Below, piece by piece: positions 1 to 9,052 of a stretch of DNA of 64,000 bases. The number at the start of each line of letters is the position of its first letter. The stretch's first letter is position 1. A program made the position numbers and the translations under genes. The stretch is from contig JAACMV010000024.1 of the NCBI GenBank assembly GCA_010909725.1, positions 1,178,001 to 1,242,000 on the forward strand. Direction: 5' to 3'. This DNA is from Picochlorum sp. 'celeri'. Lineage: Eukaryota; Chlorophyta; Trebouxiophyceae. Under the pieces are notes generated by a model, which worked only from the letters and a program-made list of their open reading frames with translations, ran no database searches and was not told where the DNA came from.

Positions 1-2
1 AA

Positions 3-419
3 CCATGGTTTGTAGGGGAATCTGATGTTGAGGTTTTGTCAAAGATTTTCAGTGCGCTTGGAACCCCGAAAGATAAGGACTGGGCAGGATTAAAGTGTTT
101 GCCTGGATTTGTGGCCTTTCGAGAGCGGGATGCACCACCCCTGAAATCCATATTTCCCGGGGTTGAAAACGAAGCGTTAGAGTTACTGGCAAGGATGGTA
201 TGTCTTGATCCACGTCGACGAATCACGGCAGCCGATGCGCTGTCACATTCGTACTTCAAGGTCAAACCGGCACCAACAGAGCCAGAAAAGCTCCCCAAAC
301 CGCACATCCTTCAGCAACACATGCAGGAAAAGAAACGCAGTATGGCCTCCGAGGAAGACTCGGAACCAAGCGCGAAAATGGCAAAAGTAGATAAGGATCT
401 TGTAAAATCATTATTCTAA
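3..419 (+). CDS. CDK7: CDK7/CDKD-type cyclin-dependent kinase, C-terminal part (cut by window edge)
   Basis: The visible 138 codons are the last third of a protein kinase. The frame is open from the window edge. It begins PWFVGESDVEVLSKIF and continues with LGTPKDKDW and LPGFVAF, which match the C-lobe of CDK7 (PFLPGDSDLDQL, LGTPTEEQW, LPDYVTF). The conserved LDPRRRITAADAL helix is followed by YFKVKPAPTEPEKLPKP, a CDK7 signature (YFSNRPGPTPGCQLPRP). CDK7 is the CDK-activating kinase and the TFIIH subunit that phosphorylates the RNA polymerase II C-terminal domain. The lysine-rich tail could be a nuclear localisation signal. The catalytic loop lies outside the window, so activity cannot be judged. 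Its stop is 41 bp from the convergent L10 stop. Another CDK is possible, but the post-kinase motif favours CDK7. Confidence 0.85.
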   Translation, partial: PWFVGESDVEVLSKIFSALGTPKDKDWAGLKCLPGFVAFRERDAPPLKSIFPGVENEALELLARMVCLDPRRRITAADALSHSYFKVKPAPTEPEKLPKPHILQQHMQEKKRSMASEEDSEPSAKMAKVDKDLVKSLF

Positions 420-460
420 CAACACGTCACTATGACTGGGAAACATTCTATAATCTACAT

Positions 461-1377
461 TTACTCGGATTTTGGCAAAACATCTCCTACTACAGCCTCC
501 TTATTGTCGTCTGCATCAGCAAGCGCCTTCACACCATAAGCCAACTTGTTTGGAACCTGCTTGACTGATACAGCAACCTTTGTTGGCAACTGGTTAAGAA
601 GACGAGCAATTGTAGCCATGAGCTCTGCCTTGGTTGGCATCTTCTCAAGGCGCTTGATATCAGCATCCGTGAGCGCTTTTCCAGACATGACTCCTCCAGA
701 CATCTTCAAAGCGGTAATACTATCGCGCTCGTCAGCAGGAACCTCCTCTTCCACCTCCTTCTGGAACTTCAAGTATGCCTTGATGGATTCAGAAATCTCC
801 TCCTCCTGAACAAACAACCATGCATTATCTCCCTTGGCAGCTGGCTTCAACTCCTCCCATCCCTCAACCTGATCTGCCGCCAACTTCATCAATGTATTCT
901 TACAAACCAACAGAGTTGCACCCTCAGCTGGAAGACTACGCCTGAACTGCTGCATCTGCTTCACAGTCAATCCTTGGTAGCGGAGGCCCACAACTACTGT
1001 ACTCTCTTCTAAAAGTGGGACAATCTTGCTGACAGTCTCTTCTTTAGCTTGTCTGTTCAACGCCTGGGCAACAACCTGCACACATATTCGATTGGAATGG
1101 TTCAGACACAGACTCTCTCTCTCCCCCCCACAAAACCTGCTGCTGCTGCTGCCACCACTGCTGCTTCTACCCCCACAACAAATCGCCGTGTGAACAATGC
1201 ACGGCGATTGATCCCATGAATCTAAACAATTATGTAATAAAGAAAACTTTCACCTACCTGCAATCGTTGATGCTCGAGAGTCCTCGCCGACCACATCGGG
1301 CGACCCGCTGCAGACGTAGTAGTCATCTGGCGCTGTGGAGCCACAGAGCTCAAGCCTCTGCATATAACAACGCACAT
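461..1377 (-). CDS. RPL10: Plastid 50S ribosomal protein L10 (bL10c), nuclear-encoded, one intron
   Basis: Exon 1 spans 1258-1377 and exon 2 spans 461-1075. A 182-nt intron (GTAGGT donor, GCAG acceptor) joins them in phase 0, giving 244 aa. Residues about 1-40, with several Ser/Thr/Arg and almost no acidic residues, look like a transit peptide. The mature part has GLTVKQMQQFRR, CKNTLMK and KGDNAWLFVQ, which are hallmarks of chloroplast L10. bL10 forms the base of the L7/L12 stalk of the plastid large ribosomal subunit and recruits elongation factors. I chose the ATG at 1377 because it opens the exon in frame; an internal ATG 17 codons later is possible. The gene is divergent from eL43, with about 490 bp between start codons. 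A mitochondrial L10 is less likely given the plastid-type motifs. Confidence 0.85.
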
Positions 1378-1863
1378 TTTATTAATGACACTACCTTTCG
1401 TGATATGATCGCCAGCATTATCGAATCAGTGGCACAGCAACCTCCGAAAGACCCTGTATGGCTGCCGTGGCTGCACGCGATAGGCAATGCAACAGTGTCG
1501 CATACAAAACTCAAACGCACCTCACTGCGGTATTCATTTTGAAACTTCTAAGTAAATTGTCAATTAAGAGGCTGCCATTGGCGTATCGCACTGGAAAAAG
1601 TACAACCTATACGCGAATGGATAGCAACGCTCTGGTTGGTGAATTGTTTTCCCATCAAATATATATTTGATCGGACATTAGTGGGAAAGAATATCACCTC
1701 CCATCCAGGGGTACCCTCAATGGGATGGCGGCTGCGAAGGGTGTCTTACATGCGGGTATCTGAAAACACAAGGGGTCCAGTGCCAGGTCCGTCTGATACC
1801 ATCTCATAGCATTCCCCGACAACCAGTATAATAATTTATCAATTATATATTCATAGATACACA
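1378..1863. promoter_or_regulatory. Divergent intergenic region between plastid L10 and cytosolic eL43
   Basis: About 490 bp separate the start codons of two ribosomal-protein genes read in opposite directions, so this segment must hold both promoters. Near 1696-1726 there is a GC-rich block with a small palindrome (GGGGTACCC) flanked by CCATCC and GGATGG, an imperfect inverted arrangement. An AT-rich stretch with TATATATTCATAG lies just upstream of the eL43 ATG. No coding frame here is convincing. Confidence 0.4.
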
Positions 1864-2669
1864 ATGGTACGTATAATTAATGGGTATAGAGGAGGAGAGG
1901 AAGGAAGAAGAGGGCGTCGAAGGGCGACTCTGGCTGCCGGCGGTCGTCGTGGTACTTGTGCGGGTGTAAAGAGGAGTATGGAATTTCCATACCTTTTTTG
2001 CTGCGTATATATATATCACATGTGTTTCAGATGGAGATGATCTGTCGGTCTTGCTGATGGGGAAGGGAGCGAATCGAGAACGCCGTCGGCTCGACTGTTG
2101 CAGCGTCTTTTCTGTTGCGCTGCTGTGGAATATCGCACGCCGTTGATGTCAACAGAATATCGCAAAAAGCATCTAGAAATATACTTGCGACGCGATGCTC
2201 ATGGGGAACTCGGATGTTGTTGTCTTCTCCTTCTTCTTCTTCTTCTTCTTCTTCCATCCACAACTTGTGGAATATGTCTTTCTCTGCCCCATATACGTTG
2301 TATATAATAGCAGAGAGAGAAGCATACATGTGTATTTGTGTGTCGTAATGATTCGTGGTTATTTACATATATACCATCTTGTTCTACCTGCAGTCGAAGC
2401 GCACAAAGAAGGTTGGAATCGTGGGAAAGTACGGAACCCGTTATGGTTCTAGTTTGAGGAAGCAGATCAAGAAGATCGAGGTTAGTCAGCACTCAAAGTA
2501 CTTCTGCAGTTTCTGCGGAAAGTATGGAATGAAGAGAGTAGCTGTCGGTATCTGGAAATGCAAGGGATGCAGCAAGACCCAGGCTGGAGGAGCTTACACA
2601 CTCAACACACCTTCCTCTGTGACTGTCCGCTCCACTGTGCGTCGTCTCAGAGAGCAGACTGAGAAGTAG
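1864..2669 (+). CDS. RPL37A: Cytosolic ribosomal protein eL43 (RPL37A), intron right after the start codon
   Basis: The 92-aa product is formed by an exon carrying only the ATG (1864-1866) and exon 2 (2394-2669). The protein reads [18 protein letters not shown] and then has a C4 zinc ribbon, CSFCGK with CKGCSK, and ends in [10 protein letters not shown]. This matches eukaryotic eL43/L37a almost residue for residue, so identity is secure. It is a zinc-binding component of the 60S subunit. The exon-2 frame has no suitable ATG of its own, and ATG|GTACGT at 1864 is the same donor type used by most introns in this window. The intron is 527 nt, by far the longest in the region. Confidence 0.93.
1867..2393 (+). 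other. Long first intron of eL43, with a TTC microsatellite
   Basis: A 527-nt intron with a GTACGT donor and a CTGCAG acceptor. It is several times longer than the other introns here (58-182 nt). It holds a pyrimidine microsatellite of about eight TTC units at 2229-2256. Frames reading poly-Arg, poly-Glu or poly-Phe across that repeat are artefacts. Long first introns in ribosomal-protein genes often carry transcription enhancers or snoRNAs, but I see no box C/D or H/ACA structure that I can defend. Confidence 0.7.
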
Positions 2670-2941
2670 ATTTATATATAATTAGGTATATGGAATTTTA
2701 AATCATCGTGTAAAGCGTATGTACTCGTCGTATAACACTTGGAAGTAGCCATGTTGTTCTCTGTCCCAGGTTGGGTTGGCCCATCCTAGAATCCCAGATT
2801 CCTCACACCCTCTGTGTGGTTTTGTGGCGTATACACGAGTATTTGCTTTGTATAAAGCATTTGATACTCTTTATATACCACTTCGATCTGTTCATACTAC
2901 ACAGTAGCACCAGGGAATAGAAAAGAAACAGGAAAAAGCAC

Positions 2942-3428
2942 ATGCATCGTTCCACTACTATCCTTTTGCTTCTTGGCGTTGTATGCCTCGTTGGCTCTGC
3001 CGGTATGTTGTTGCTGCATTGTATGTTGATGTCTGTGATGAACCCAATTCAACACGTAGATGCACGTCATGATTTCAGGTGCGCAGCCAGAAGAAGATGA
3101 AGCTTTTGAGTGTTTGCAGAATGGCCCCAGTATCTTGTCGATTTGCGAGAAAGAGCTTGCTCTGGCCCAGGGTAAAATAGCTTTGAATCAGACTGAGGAA
3201 TCTTCTCCAGAAACTATTGCGTCTCTGGTCGACGAGTTGGGAGAGAATGAATTACCGACAGAACCTTGCTGTACTATTGCAGCCTCCTTTTCAGATGGAC
3301 AGTGTTTGTGTCAGCCAATCTTGCGGAGCATATTGCCAACTGTAGGTGTCCAGATACCCGCAATTAATTCCATTTTGAAAATAATGGAACAGGCGTGCGG
3401 AAACTTTGAGATTGTAGAATGCGCATAG
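2942..3428 (+). CDS. Small secreted protein with an eight-cysteine, lipid-transfer-protein-like motif
   Basis: Exon 1 (2942-3002) and exon 2 (3079-3428) join across a 76-nt intron to give 136 aa. The first about 22 residues (ILLLLGVVCLVGSAGA) form a signal peptide. The mature chain has exactly eight cysteines in the order C-X10-C-X40-CC-X10-CLC-X28-C-X7-C. That order (C, C, CC, CXC, C, C) with a hydrophobic residue inside CXC is the signature of plant non-specific lipid-transfer and related prolamin-superfamily proteins. The segment around PCCTIAASF and GQCLCQPIL is especially typical. The C2-C3 loop is longer than in most land-plant LTPs. If the fold holds, it would be an extracellular four-helix bundle with a lipid-binding cavity. 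Family membership is inferred from cysteine spacing only. Confidence 0.7.
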
Positions 3429-3435
3429 TGTTTTA

Positions 3436-4164
3436 TTACAGTGATAGGGCTTCTTCTTCTGAAGAGTTGTCCTCTGTAGCAGAGGAGTCAATCTTTGGAT
3501 ATATGTATCCTTTTCTGTGATTGTACGACACTTTTTTCTGTAATCTACTTTTGGTTTTTGGAAGCTCATGGCCAAGATCAATCAACATCTGTATCGCCTC
3601 ACGACGATCTGGGCAGTTGATATTGTCAAAGAGCAGTGCCCTGTCATCATCCCTTGATTCCTCCACTCTGCCTAGTCTGTCACGAAGGTGCCTATTTTCC
3701 TCGATTGCATCATGCTCTGATCTTAAAAGCTGTTCATATTTTGCTTTCAATACGAGAATTTCTCTTTTCAGAGAATCGTTTGATTTTTGAACATCTGTCA
3801 AATCAGAGGACAGGCTGAACAGTTCAGATTCCTTTTCAATCAATCTCGATCTCAGCTCCCTTTCCTTTACTTCTTGTTTCTCTAGTACATTCATATGAAT
3901 ATGAGAGTTCTTGCAATGCGATATCTCCTTTTCAAGACCGGCGAGGATCTGATCTCTCCTCTCCAGAGCTAGTTTGAGGTGTACAATCTCATTGTCTTTA
4001 AACCGTCTCTTATCACGCTCAAGTTTTGCTTCTGTCTCCAGCTTCTGGCACTTTTTCTTTTGCTTTTGAAGCTGAAAGTTCAACGTGGCGACCTCTTTGA
4101 CCCGTCTGTTCTCCTCACTACGTATCCTACTCAACAACCCCCGGACTGTGTATGGGTCATCCAT
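3436..4164 (-). CDS. Coiled-coil protein of unknown function
   Basis: A 242-aa product starting at the first ATG (MDDPYTVRGLLSRIRSEENRR). Residues about 20-175 are rich in Glu, Lys, Arg and Leu with heptad-like spacing, consistent with a long parallel coiled coil broken around residue 90. The C-terminal part (RREAIQMLIDLGHELPK) looks like a short folded helix and ends in an acidic serine tail (SSEEEALSL). I recognise no family. Its stop lies only 7 bp from the stop of the convergent LTP-like gene. The frame stays open for some codons upstream without an ATG, so an additional 5' exon cannot be excluded. Confidence 0.65.
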   Translation of the reverse strand: MDDPYTVRGLLSRIRSEENRRVKEVATLNFQLQKQKKKCQKLETEAKLERDKRRFKDNEIVHLKLALERRDQILAGLEKEISHCKNSHIHMNVLEKQEVKERELRSRLIEKESELFSLSSDLTDVQKSNDSLKREILVLKAKYEQLLRSEHDAIEENRHLRDRLGRVEESRDDDRALLFDNINCPDRREAIQMLIDLGHELPKTKSRLQKKVSYNHRKGYIYPKIDSSATEDNSSEEEALSL

Positions 4165-4310
4165 GACACCTTTCCACGACACAGACAACCTGATACTCTG
4201 AATATGACTTGGTATACATATGTTCTACAACTTTATTACATAAATTATCTGCCCAAGGGCGATCCTTGTTCAACCAATGATTGTGTCATGCCTTGAGTTG
4301 ACTGACACTA

Positions 4311-5697
4311 CTAGGCATGTTTTTTGCCTGGTTTCCCCTTGACTGCGCGGGCCATCTCCACCACAACCATTTCCAGCTGATCACCAAATGCAGTCCTAGA
4401 AAAGTATTTTTCTGCCCGTGTTCGAGCAAGAGTACCCATACGCTGTGCAACCTGTGCATCCATGCAGGCCTCCATGGCTTTTGCAAAAGCACTTGGATCT
4501 GAATCTTCCAAAAAGCCAGTCTTCCCTGCAACTATACTTTCCATCGGCCCTCCACTATTACACGCAATCACAGGAGTATTTGATGCCATCGCTTCTACCG
4601 GTACTATTCCAAAATGTTCATTTGTTGGTGTATAGACCACAGCTCGGCAGGCACACAAGAGAGCCAGACGCTGTTCGTCTGAGAATGACGTCATAAATAC
4701 AACCCGATCCTCTAAATGAAGTTCTTTTACTAATTCCTTGAGCTCTTCCAAATGCTCGACATTCTCCGCAAGCCTCACATCATACCCCCCAGCAACAACA
4801 AGCCCTGATGAACTGCCTCTCACCAATCCTAATGCTCTAATTGCAAGACCAATATTCTTCTTCCTTTCAAACCTATTGATCGATAAAAATGTTTCTGAAG
4901 AAGACTCAATCAACCGAACAACATCCTTTGGCAGATGATTCATCCATGATGTCCCCATCTGCTTCAAACTCAAAGAACTTGGAATACTCACAGCAGGATA
5001 CAAAACATCCGGAACAATACCCCGACCATCCAACGATCTAAACGTTTCTTTAAATATTGACTTGGTATACTCACTATTCACAAGCGTCCTATGAGCCAGA
5101 CCGGTACTCCACTCCTCCAAGGCATTCAAAGGAGCCCTATACGCCCTATGCAGCGCTGATGCTGGTTTGGACAGCAATAGATCAGGGAAATGGCAATAAA
5201 ATACAATCTTGGATGACACGAACATCCTCAAAACAATCACAGCAACAGAAACTTGGTCAACAATGACGACATCATACCCATGCCCTCCCACACAACACCT
5301 CCAGCACAAGCAACATGCCATGAGAATACACCTAATATAGGCACACAACGCCATTGCTCTACCCAGTATAGCCCTCGGAAACCATCCTCCACGAACTAAA
5401 ACTTGAAAATACCCCTGCTTGGTCTCCTCAAAGCACCGATCGGGGTCATAATATGCGGTATATACGTCGACAGTGTGGCCTCGTTGACCCAGTTCAGTTG
5501 CAGCGTCGACAATAAGTCGCTCAGCACCTATGTGATACAATTGTGACCCGTTTTATTTTTACTTAAATACCATGTAAGAAAATCACCTCGGAAAAACGAT
5601 ATCCTGGCGACTCAAGCGTACCTCCTAGACCCAAGTCTGGATGGCAGAAAGCGATCCGTAGACTATCACCTTGATCTCTTGCTTTTTTCCCACCCAT
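4311..5697 (-). CDS. ALG2: ALG2 alpha-1,3/1,6-mannosyltransferase, one intron
   Basis: Exon 1 (5622-5697) and exon 2 (4311-5527) are separated by a 94-nt intron and encode 430 aa. The start FCHPDLGLGG-AERLIVDAA is rebuilt exactly across the splice and matches ALG2 (HPDLGVGGAERL). Downstream, AYYDPDRCFEE, FYCHFPDLLLSK, YRAPLNALEEWSTG and LVNSEYTKSIFKETF are ALG2-specific. The GT4 acid pair (EHFGIVPVE) is present near residue 340. ALG2 adds the second and third mannoses to the dolichol-linked oligosaccharide on the cytosolic face of the ER. A hydrophobic cysteine-rich helix near residue 80 may anchor it in the membrane. Start choice is firm because the conserved N-terminus begins about 17 residues after the ATG. 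Confidence 0.93.
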
Positions 5698-5967
5698 TAC
5701 TTCCGCAACAATGTCTTATCAGTTCTAAACTATGTACATGTAACGATACGGAACGCAGGTGGCCATCTAGGAGAGAGAGAAGGAATATACTATAATATGC
5801 CTGATAAGGAATTAGATATCAGTTCCGCGTCTCCAATGTAGAAAAGGCGTTCCCCACACACACTCCTCGAGTCAAGGCCACAATATTTTTATGTTATATG
5901 TTTATATGAATTAATATTTCATCCAGTCGACACAGTTTTCGTCTTTTGTGCCGTCGTCAAGGCTATT
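5698..5967. promoter_or_regulatory. Divergent promoter region between ALG2 and the SAP-domain gene
   Basis: 270 bp between divergent starts. It contains a GAGAGAGAAGG purine run around 5773 and an AT-rich segment near 5885-5920, which could serve as core promoters. No conserved open frame is present. Confidence 0.35.
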
Positions 5968-6489
5968 ATGAAGTGCGAATTTCTAGTCGACCTTCCTTCA
6001 AAGTACGTACACTCTTTATTATCTACCCTGCGGGTATGCTTTCTGCAAAGGATCTCTCTTAACTATCTTATTTTTTAAATAAATAACTGTAGAGGTCTTT
6101 TGAAGCATGTTCAAGCGGGTTCTGCGTTCACCTCTCCACCACCGCTGTACATTGCGGTGCATAGCACAAATCCTCCCAAAGGGCAGGTCGTCAGCACGGA
6201 TCAGTCCAGTCTGCTGATCCGATGTCTTCAGTCTAAGAAAAAGGCTAAAGGAGACCCAAGTGGGTCTCGGAAAGGGAAACGGCAGGCAGATGAACAGGTG
6301 GATGCACGGTCGAGGAAGCGTGCTCAGGAGGAGTCACAGGCTGGTGGGTCGTCGGTTCGGACAATATATAGTGAGGATGCGCTCGATAGAATGACTGTGA
6401 AGGAACTTCAATCTATTTTATATGAAAAGAGGCAGCCTGTGAGTGGTAGGAAGGCGGATTTGATAGAAAGAGTGTTGAACTGTCAGTAG
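5968..6489 (+). CDS. SAP-domain protein of unknown function, one intron
   Basis: Exon 1 (5968-6002) and exon 2 (6093-6489) join over a 90-nt GTACGT intron to give 143 aa. The C-terminal 35 residues (LDRMTVKELQSILYEKRQPVSGRKADLIERV) match the SAP motif, a helix-turn-helix that binds scaffold/matrix-attachment DNA or RNA. The middle (residues about 65-95) is rich in Lys and Arg and probably holds a nuclear localisation signal. The N-terminal about 45 residues (LVDLPSKGLLKHVQAGSAF) look folded but are not recognised. A nuclear chromatin or RNA-binding role is inferred from the SAP motif. The gene is convergent with the Hsp70-like gene, 52 bp between stops. Confidence 0.75.
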
Positions 6490-6541
6490 ATAGTGTACTG
6501 TATCTTTTGTTGTTTATATATAACTGTTTTTAAAGGCATTA

Positions 6542-8109
6542 TCATTCGTCGTCATCCGTTGTTGGTACAAACATGATGTCATCATCATCATCACCATCTG
6601 ATGATGATTGTTGCTTCTCTAATTGGGTTGCATAGGCACGCATCAGTGATGCCTGCCAAATGTCCATGATCATGACATCAGACACGTTGCCCTCGTATAT
6701 GCCAGCTTGAACAGCCGCTCCAAGTGCAACAGCTAGATCAGGGTCAACATTTGCAGTTTTCGGAACCAGTCCAGTCATGTTCTCAACAAAAGTGCTGACT
6801 GCAGGCATGCGTGTGGCTCCTCCCACAAGCAATATTTCGCTCACTGGTTGCCTCTTTTTAGGAGTTATTTGTACCCGCGCGTCTTTAACTGCCTTCTTGG
6901 AGCGGCGTTGCCCTCCATCTCTCTTTCGTAATGCATTCTGAGCAATCTCCCATTCCTTGATGGCAGTCCCAAGGTCAACACCAGCTTGCCAGCATGCATG
7001 GTCCAATGGCATCCGTGCCCTCCTGAAGAGATCTGCTGACAACGATTCGAATTTTTGACGATTCAATGATGCTTCGATACCTCCGCCAACTGGCATCCGA
7101 ATCATTGCTACATCACTTTTTGACAGTTGCATCTTTGCAGCTTCTGCCACAACTTTCAGGTTTGAAATCATCTCAGGGGTGTTTGTATCGACACCAGCAG
7201 GAACAAGGAATTCCTTTTCAAGCCATTCAATAATGACTTGATCCCAATCATCGCCTCCCAGATGCGCATCACCTCCAGTGGATAGTACCTCAATCACACC
7301 ACCACCCACCTCCAAAAGACTCACATCAAAGGTACCGCCACCGAGATCGAACACTAGAACAGTTTGATCTTTCTCTACATTTATCCCATACGCTAACGCA
7401 GCAGCTACCGGCTCTCGAAGCAATCGAACCTTTTCCAGCCCTGCCATCATGCCTGCAGCAACAGTCGCCTCCCTCTGTTGATCATTGAAATATGCAGGTA
7501 CCGAAATAACAGCCTTTGTAACAGGCTCTCCTTTAAATTGAGCTGCATCTTCTAAAAGTTGGGCAAGGACCAGTGCTGAAATTTCTTCTGGGTAAATCCC
7601 CTTCTCCTCCCTGGGGGACTCGAGCATGACCAACCCATCATCATCCTGCATTGTCCTGTACGCCATTTCTTTGACATCATCCCTCACATCCCTCATCTCC
7701 TGACCTATCAACCGTTTGACAGAGTAAAATGTGTTCAAAGGATCCACTGCTGCCATTCTCTTGGCTTTGACACCCACATATACATGTTCTTCTCCTATTG
7801 AGACAACGGACGGAGTTGTCAAATGGCCGTATTCATTGGGCACAATAACCGGCCTATCACCTTCTAATACCTATATAGAAAATGTGTTTATGCTCGTGCA
7901 TGGCAATGTGCGGCTATATAATGTGATATGCAACGTACAGCAATAGCAGAATTGGTTGTGCCAAGGTCAATTCCAGCGATACATGCCCCAGTCTGTAAAG
8001 TAGCGCTTCTTTTACTACTAGGATATGCATGATAACGTATGCAAGGCCCATTTTCAATATGCCCATGTATCAAACCATGTTGAGCTCCGAAAGGGGTCAA
8101 GACATGCAT
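6542..8109 (-). CDS. Hsp70-family ATPase domain protein lacking the substrate-binding domain
   Basis: Exon 1 (7939-8109) and exon 2 (6542-7870) join over a 68-nt intron to give about 499 aa. The nucleotide-binding domain is complete: phosphate-1 loop GIDLGTTNSAIAV (split by the intron), REPVAAALAYGI, phosphate-2 loop VFDLGGGTFDVSL and the adenosine motif LLVGGATRMPAV. After the interdomain-linker position (VSDVMIMDIWQAS) the protein does not enter the beta-sandwich domain. It runs about 35 residues and ends in an acidic tail (DGDDDDD). A Lys/Arg-rich insertion of about 45 residues precedes the adenosine motif. It resembles STCH/HSPA13-like ATPase-only Hsp70s in architecture, not clearly in sequence. 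The first about 45 residues do not look like a standard targeting peptide, so the 5' end is uncertain. Confidence 0.8.
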
Positions 8110-8443
8110 CCTCCTCTACGTCTGTCTCTTCTAGGGCTCATGCATGGATATCAGAATACGATTTGTATTCAAAATGCCTTCAAGGGTTTGATATATTGTG
8201 GCCTCCATGCCTGCACTGAAGATTGCTTTGCTTAATAAAACATTTGAAAACGATTTGAATGGCCAGATCTGGCACACAGTCTCTGCAGAGGTTCAAAGAT
8301 CTGCCCATAGATTGTTCAGCATACAGATAGTCTGTAATTAATAATTTCTGCAGTTTGTTCATCTGACTGACGATAGCCATTCCTTGGTCACAGGCGGTTG
8401 TGTGATTTTAAATTTCAGCCACACACTCGTACAATTATTTCAC
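8110..8443. other. Intergenic region between the Hsp70-like gene and the peroxiredoxin gene
   Basis: 334 bp between divergent genes. Several short frames exist but none has a domain or clean splice partner. I checked whether a minus-strand frame around 8180-8380 could be a first exon of the Hsp70-like gene; no donor keeps the reading frame. I treat it as promoter and 5' UTR sequence. Confidence 0.35.
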
Positions 8444-8971
8444 ATGGCTCCAAAGCGTAAAACAGCACAGGGAGACAGCACTCCCGGATCTGCAAAGAAA
8501 TCTAAATCAGCTACAAAATTGTCTGTTGGAGATGAGATCGATACAGTGGATGTGACGCTGATGATGGAGGATGAAAAGGAGGTGACCCTCAAGGAGCTCA
8601 CAGAGAAACATGGTATTGTGATTTTCATGTATCCGCGAGCAAATACCCCGGGGTGCACGAAACAGGCGTGTGGCTTTCGCGATGATTACGAAAAGTTTAA
8701 AAAGTGCGGGTTTGAGGTGTATGGAATGAGCTATGATAAGCCAAAATCTCAGAAGAACTGGAAGATCAAGTATACCTTGCCTTATCATTTGTTGACAGAC
8801 GAGTCGGGCGCTGCTATTAAAGCATTTGGTGCCAACAAAGCTCCTAAAGGAGTCATTCGATCACATATTGTGATTGCCAAGGGTGGAAAGGTTCTCGATA
8901 TTAGGAACAAGATTTCCCCAGGTGATTCCTTCACAAGTGCCCTGGAGACTGCAGCAGAGCACTCCAAGTAA
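8444..8971 (+). CDS. BCP/PrxQ-type peroxiredoxin, probably nuclear (Dot5-like)
   Basis: A 175-aa thiol peroxidase. The peroxidatic motif PRANTPGCTKQAC carries the peroxidatic Cys and a resolving Cys four residues later (C-X4-C), as in BCP/PrxQ enzymes. Thioredoxin-fold elements such as FGVYGMSYD-like and LLTDESGAAIKAFGA-like segments follow, with a C-terminal HIVIAKGGKVL strand. The enzyme reduces hydroperoxides using thioredoxin. The start at 8444 gives MAPKRKTAQG with PGSAKKSKS, a basic extension like that of yeast Dot5 and suggestive of nuclear localisation rather than the plastid site of plant PrxQ. An upstream in-frame ATG at 8384 would add 20 residues that do not look like a transit peptide. 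Confidence 0.85.
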   Translation: MAPKRKTAQGDSTPGSAKKSKSATKLSVGDEIDTVDVTLMMEDEKEVTLKELTEKHGIVIFMYPRANTPGCTKQACGFRDDYEKFKKCGFEVYGMSYDKPKSQKNWKIKYTLPYHLLTDESGAAIKAFGANKAPKGVIRSHIVIAKGGKVLDIRNKISPGDSFTSALETAAEHSK

Positions 8972-9052
8972 GTAGGTTGGTGTTACAGCATTATTTCTTT
9001 TTTGGCAATTTCATGTAAATGAGCAATTGAAGGGAAAGAGAGATAAAATGTT

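Noticed and set aside
2027..2492. Frames with poly-Glu, poly-Arg or poly-Phe runs
   Set aside because: They translate the TTC microsatellite inside the eL43 intron.
8180..8380. A minus-strand frame as first exon of the Hsp70-like gene
   Set aside because: No GT donor in it keeps the reading frame with the exon that carries GIDLGTTNS.
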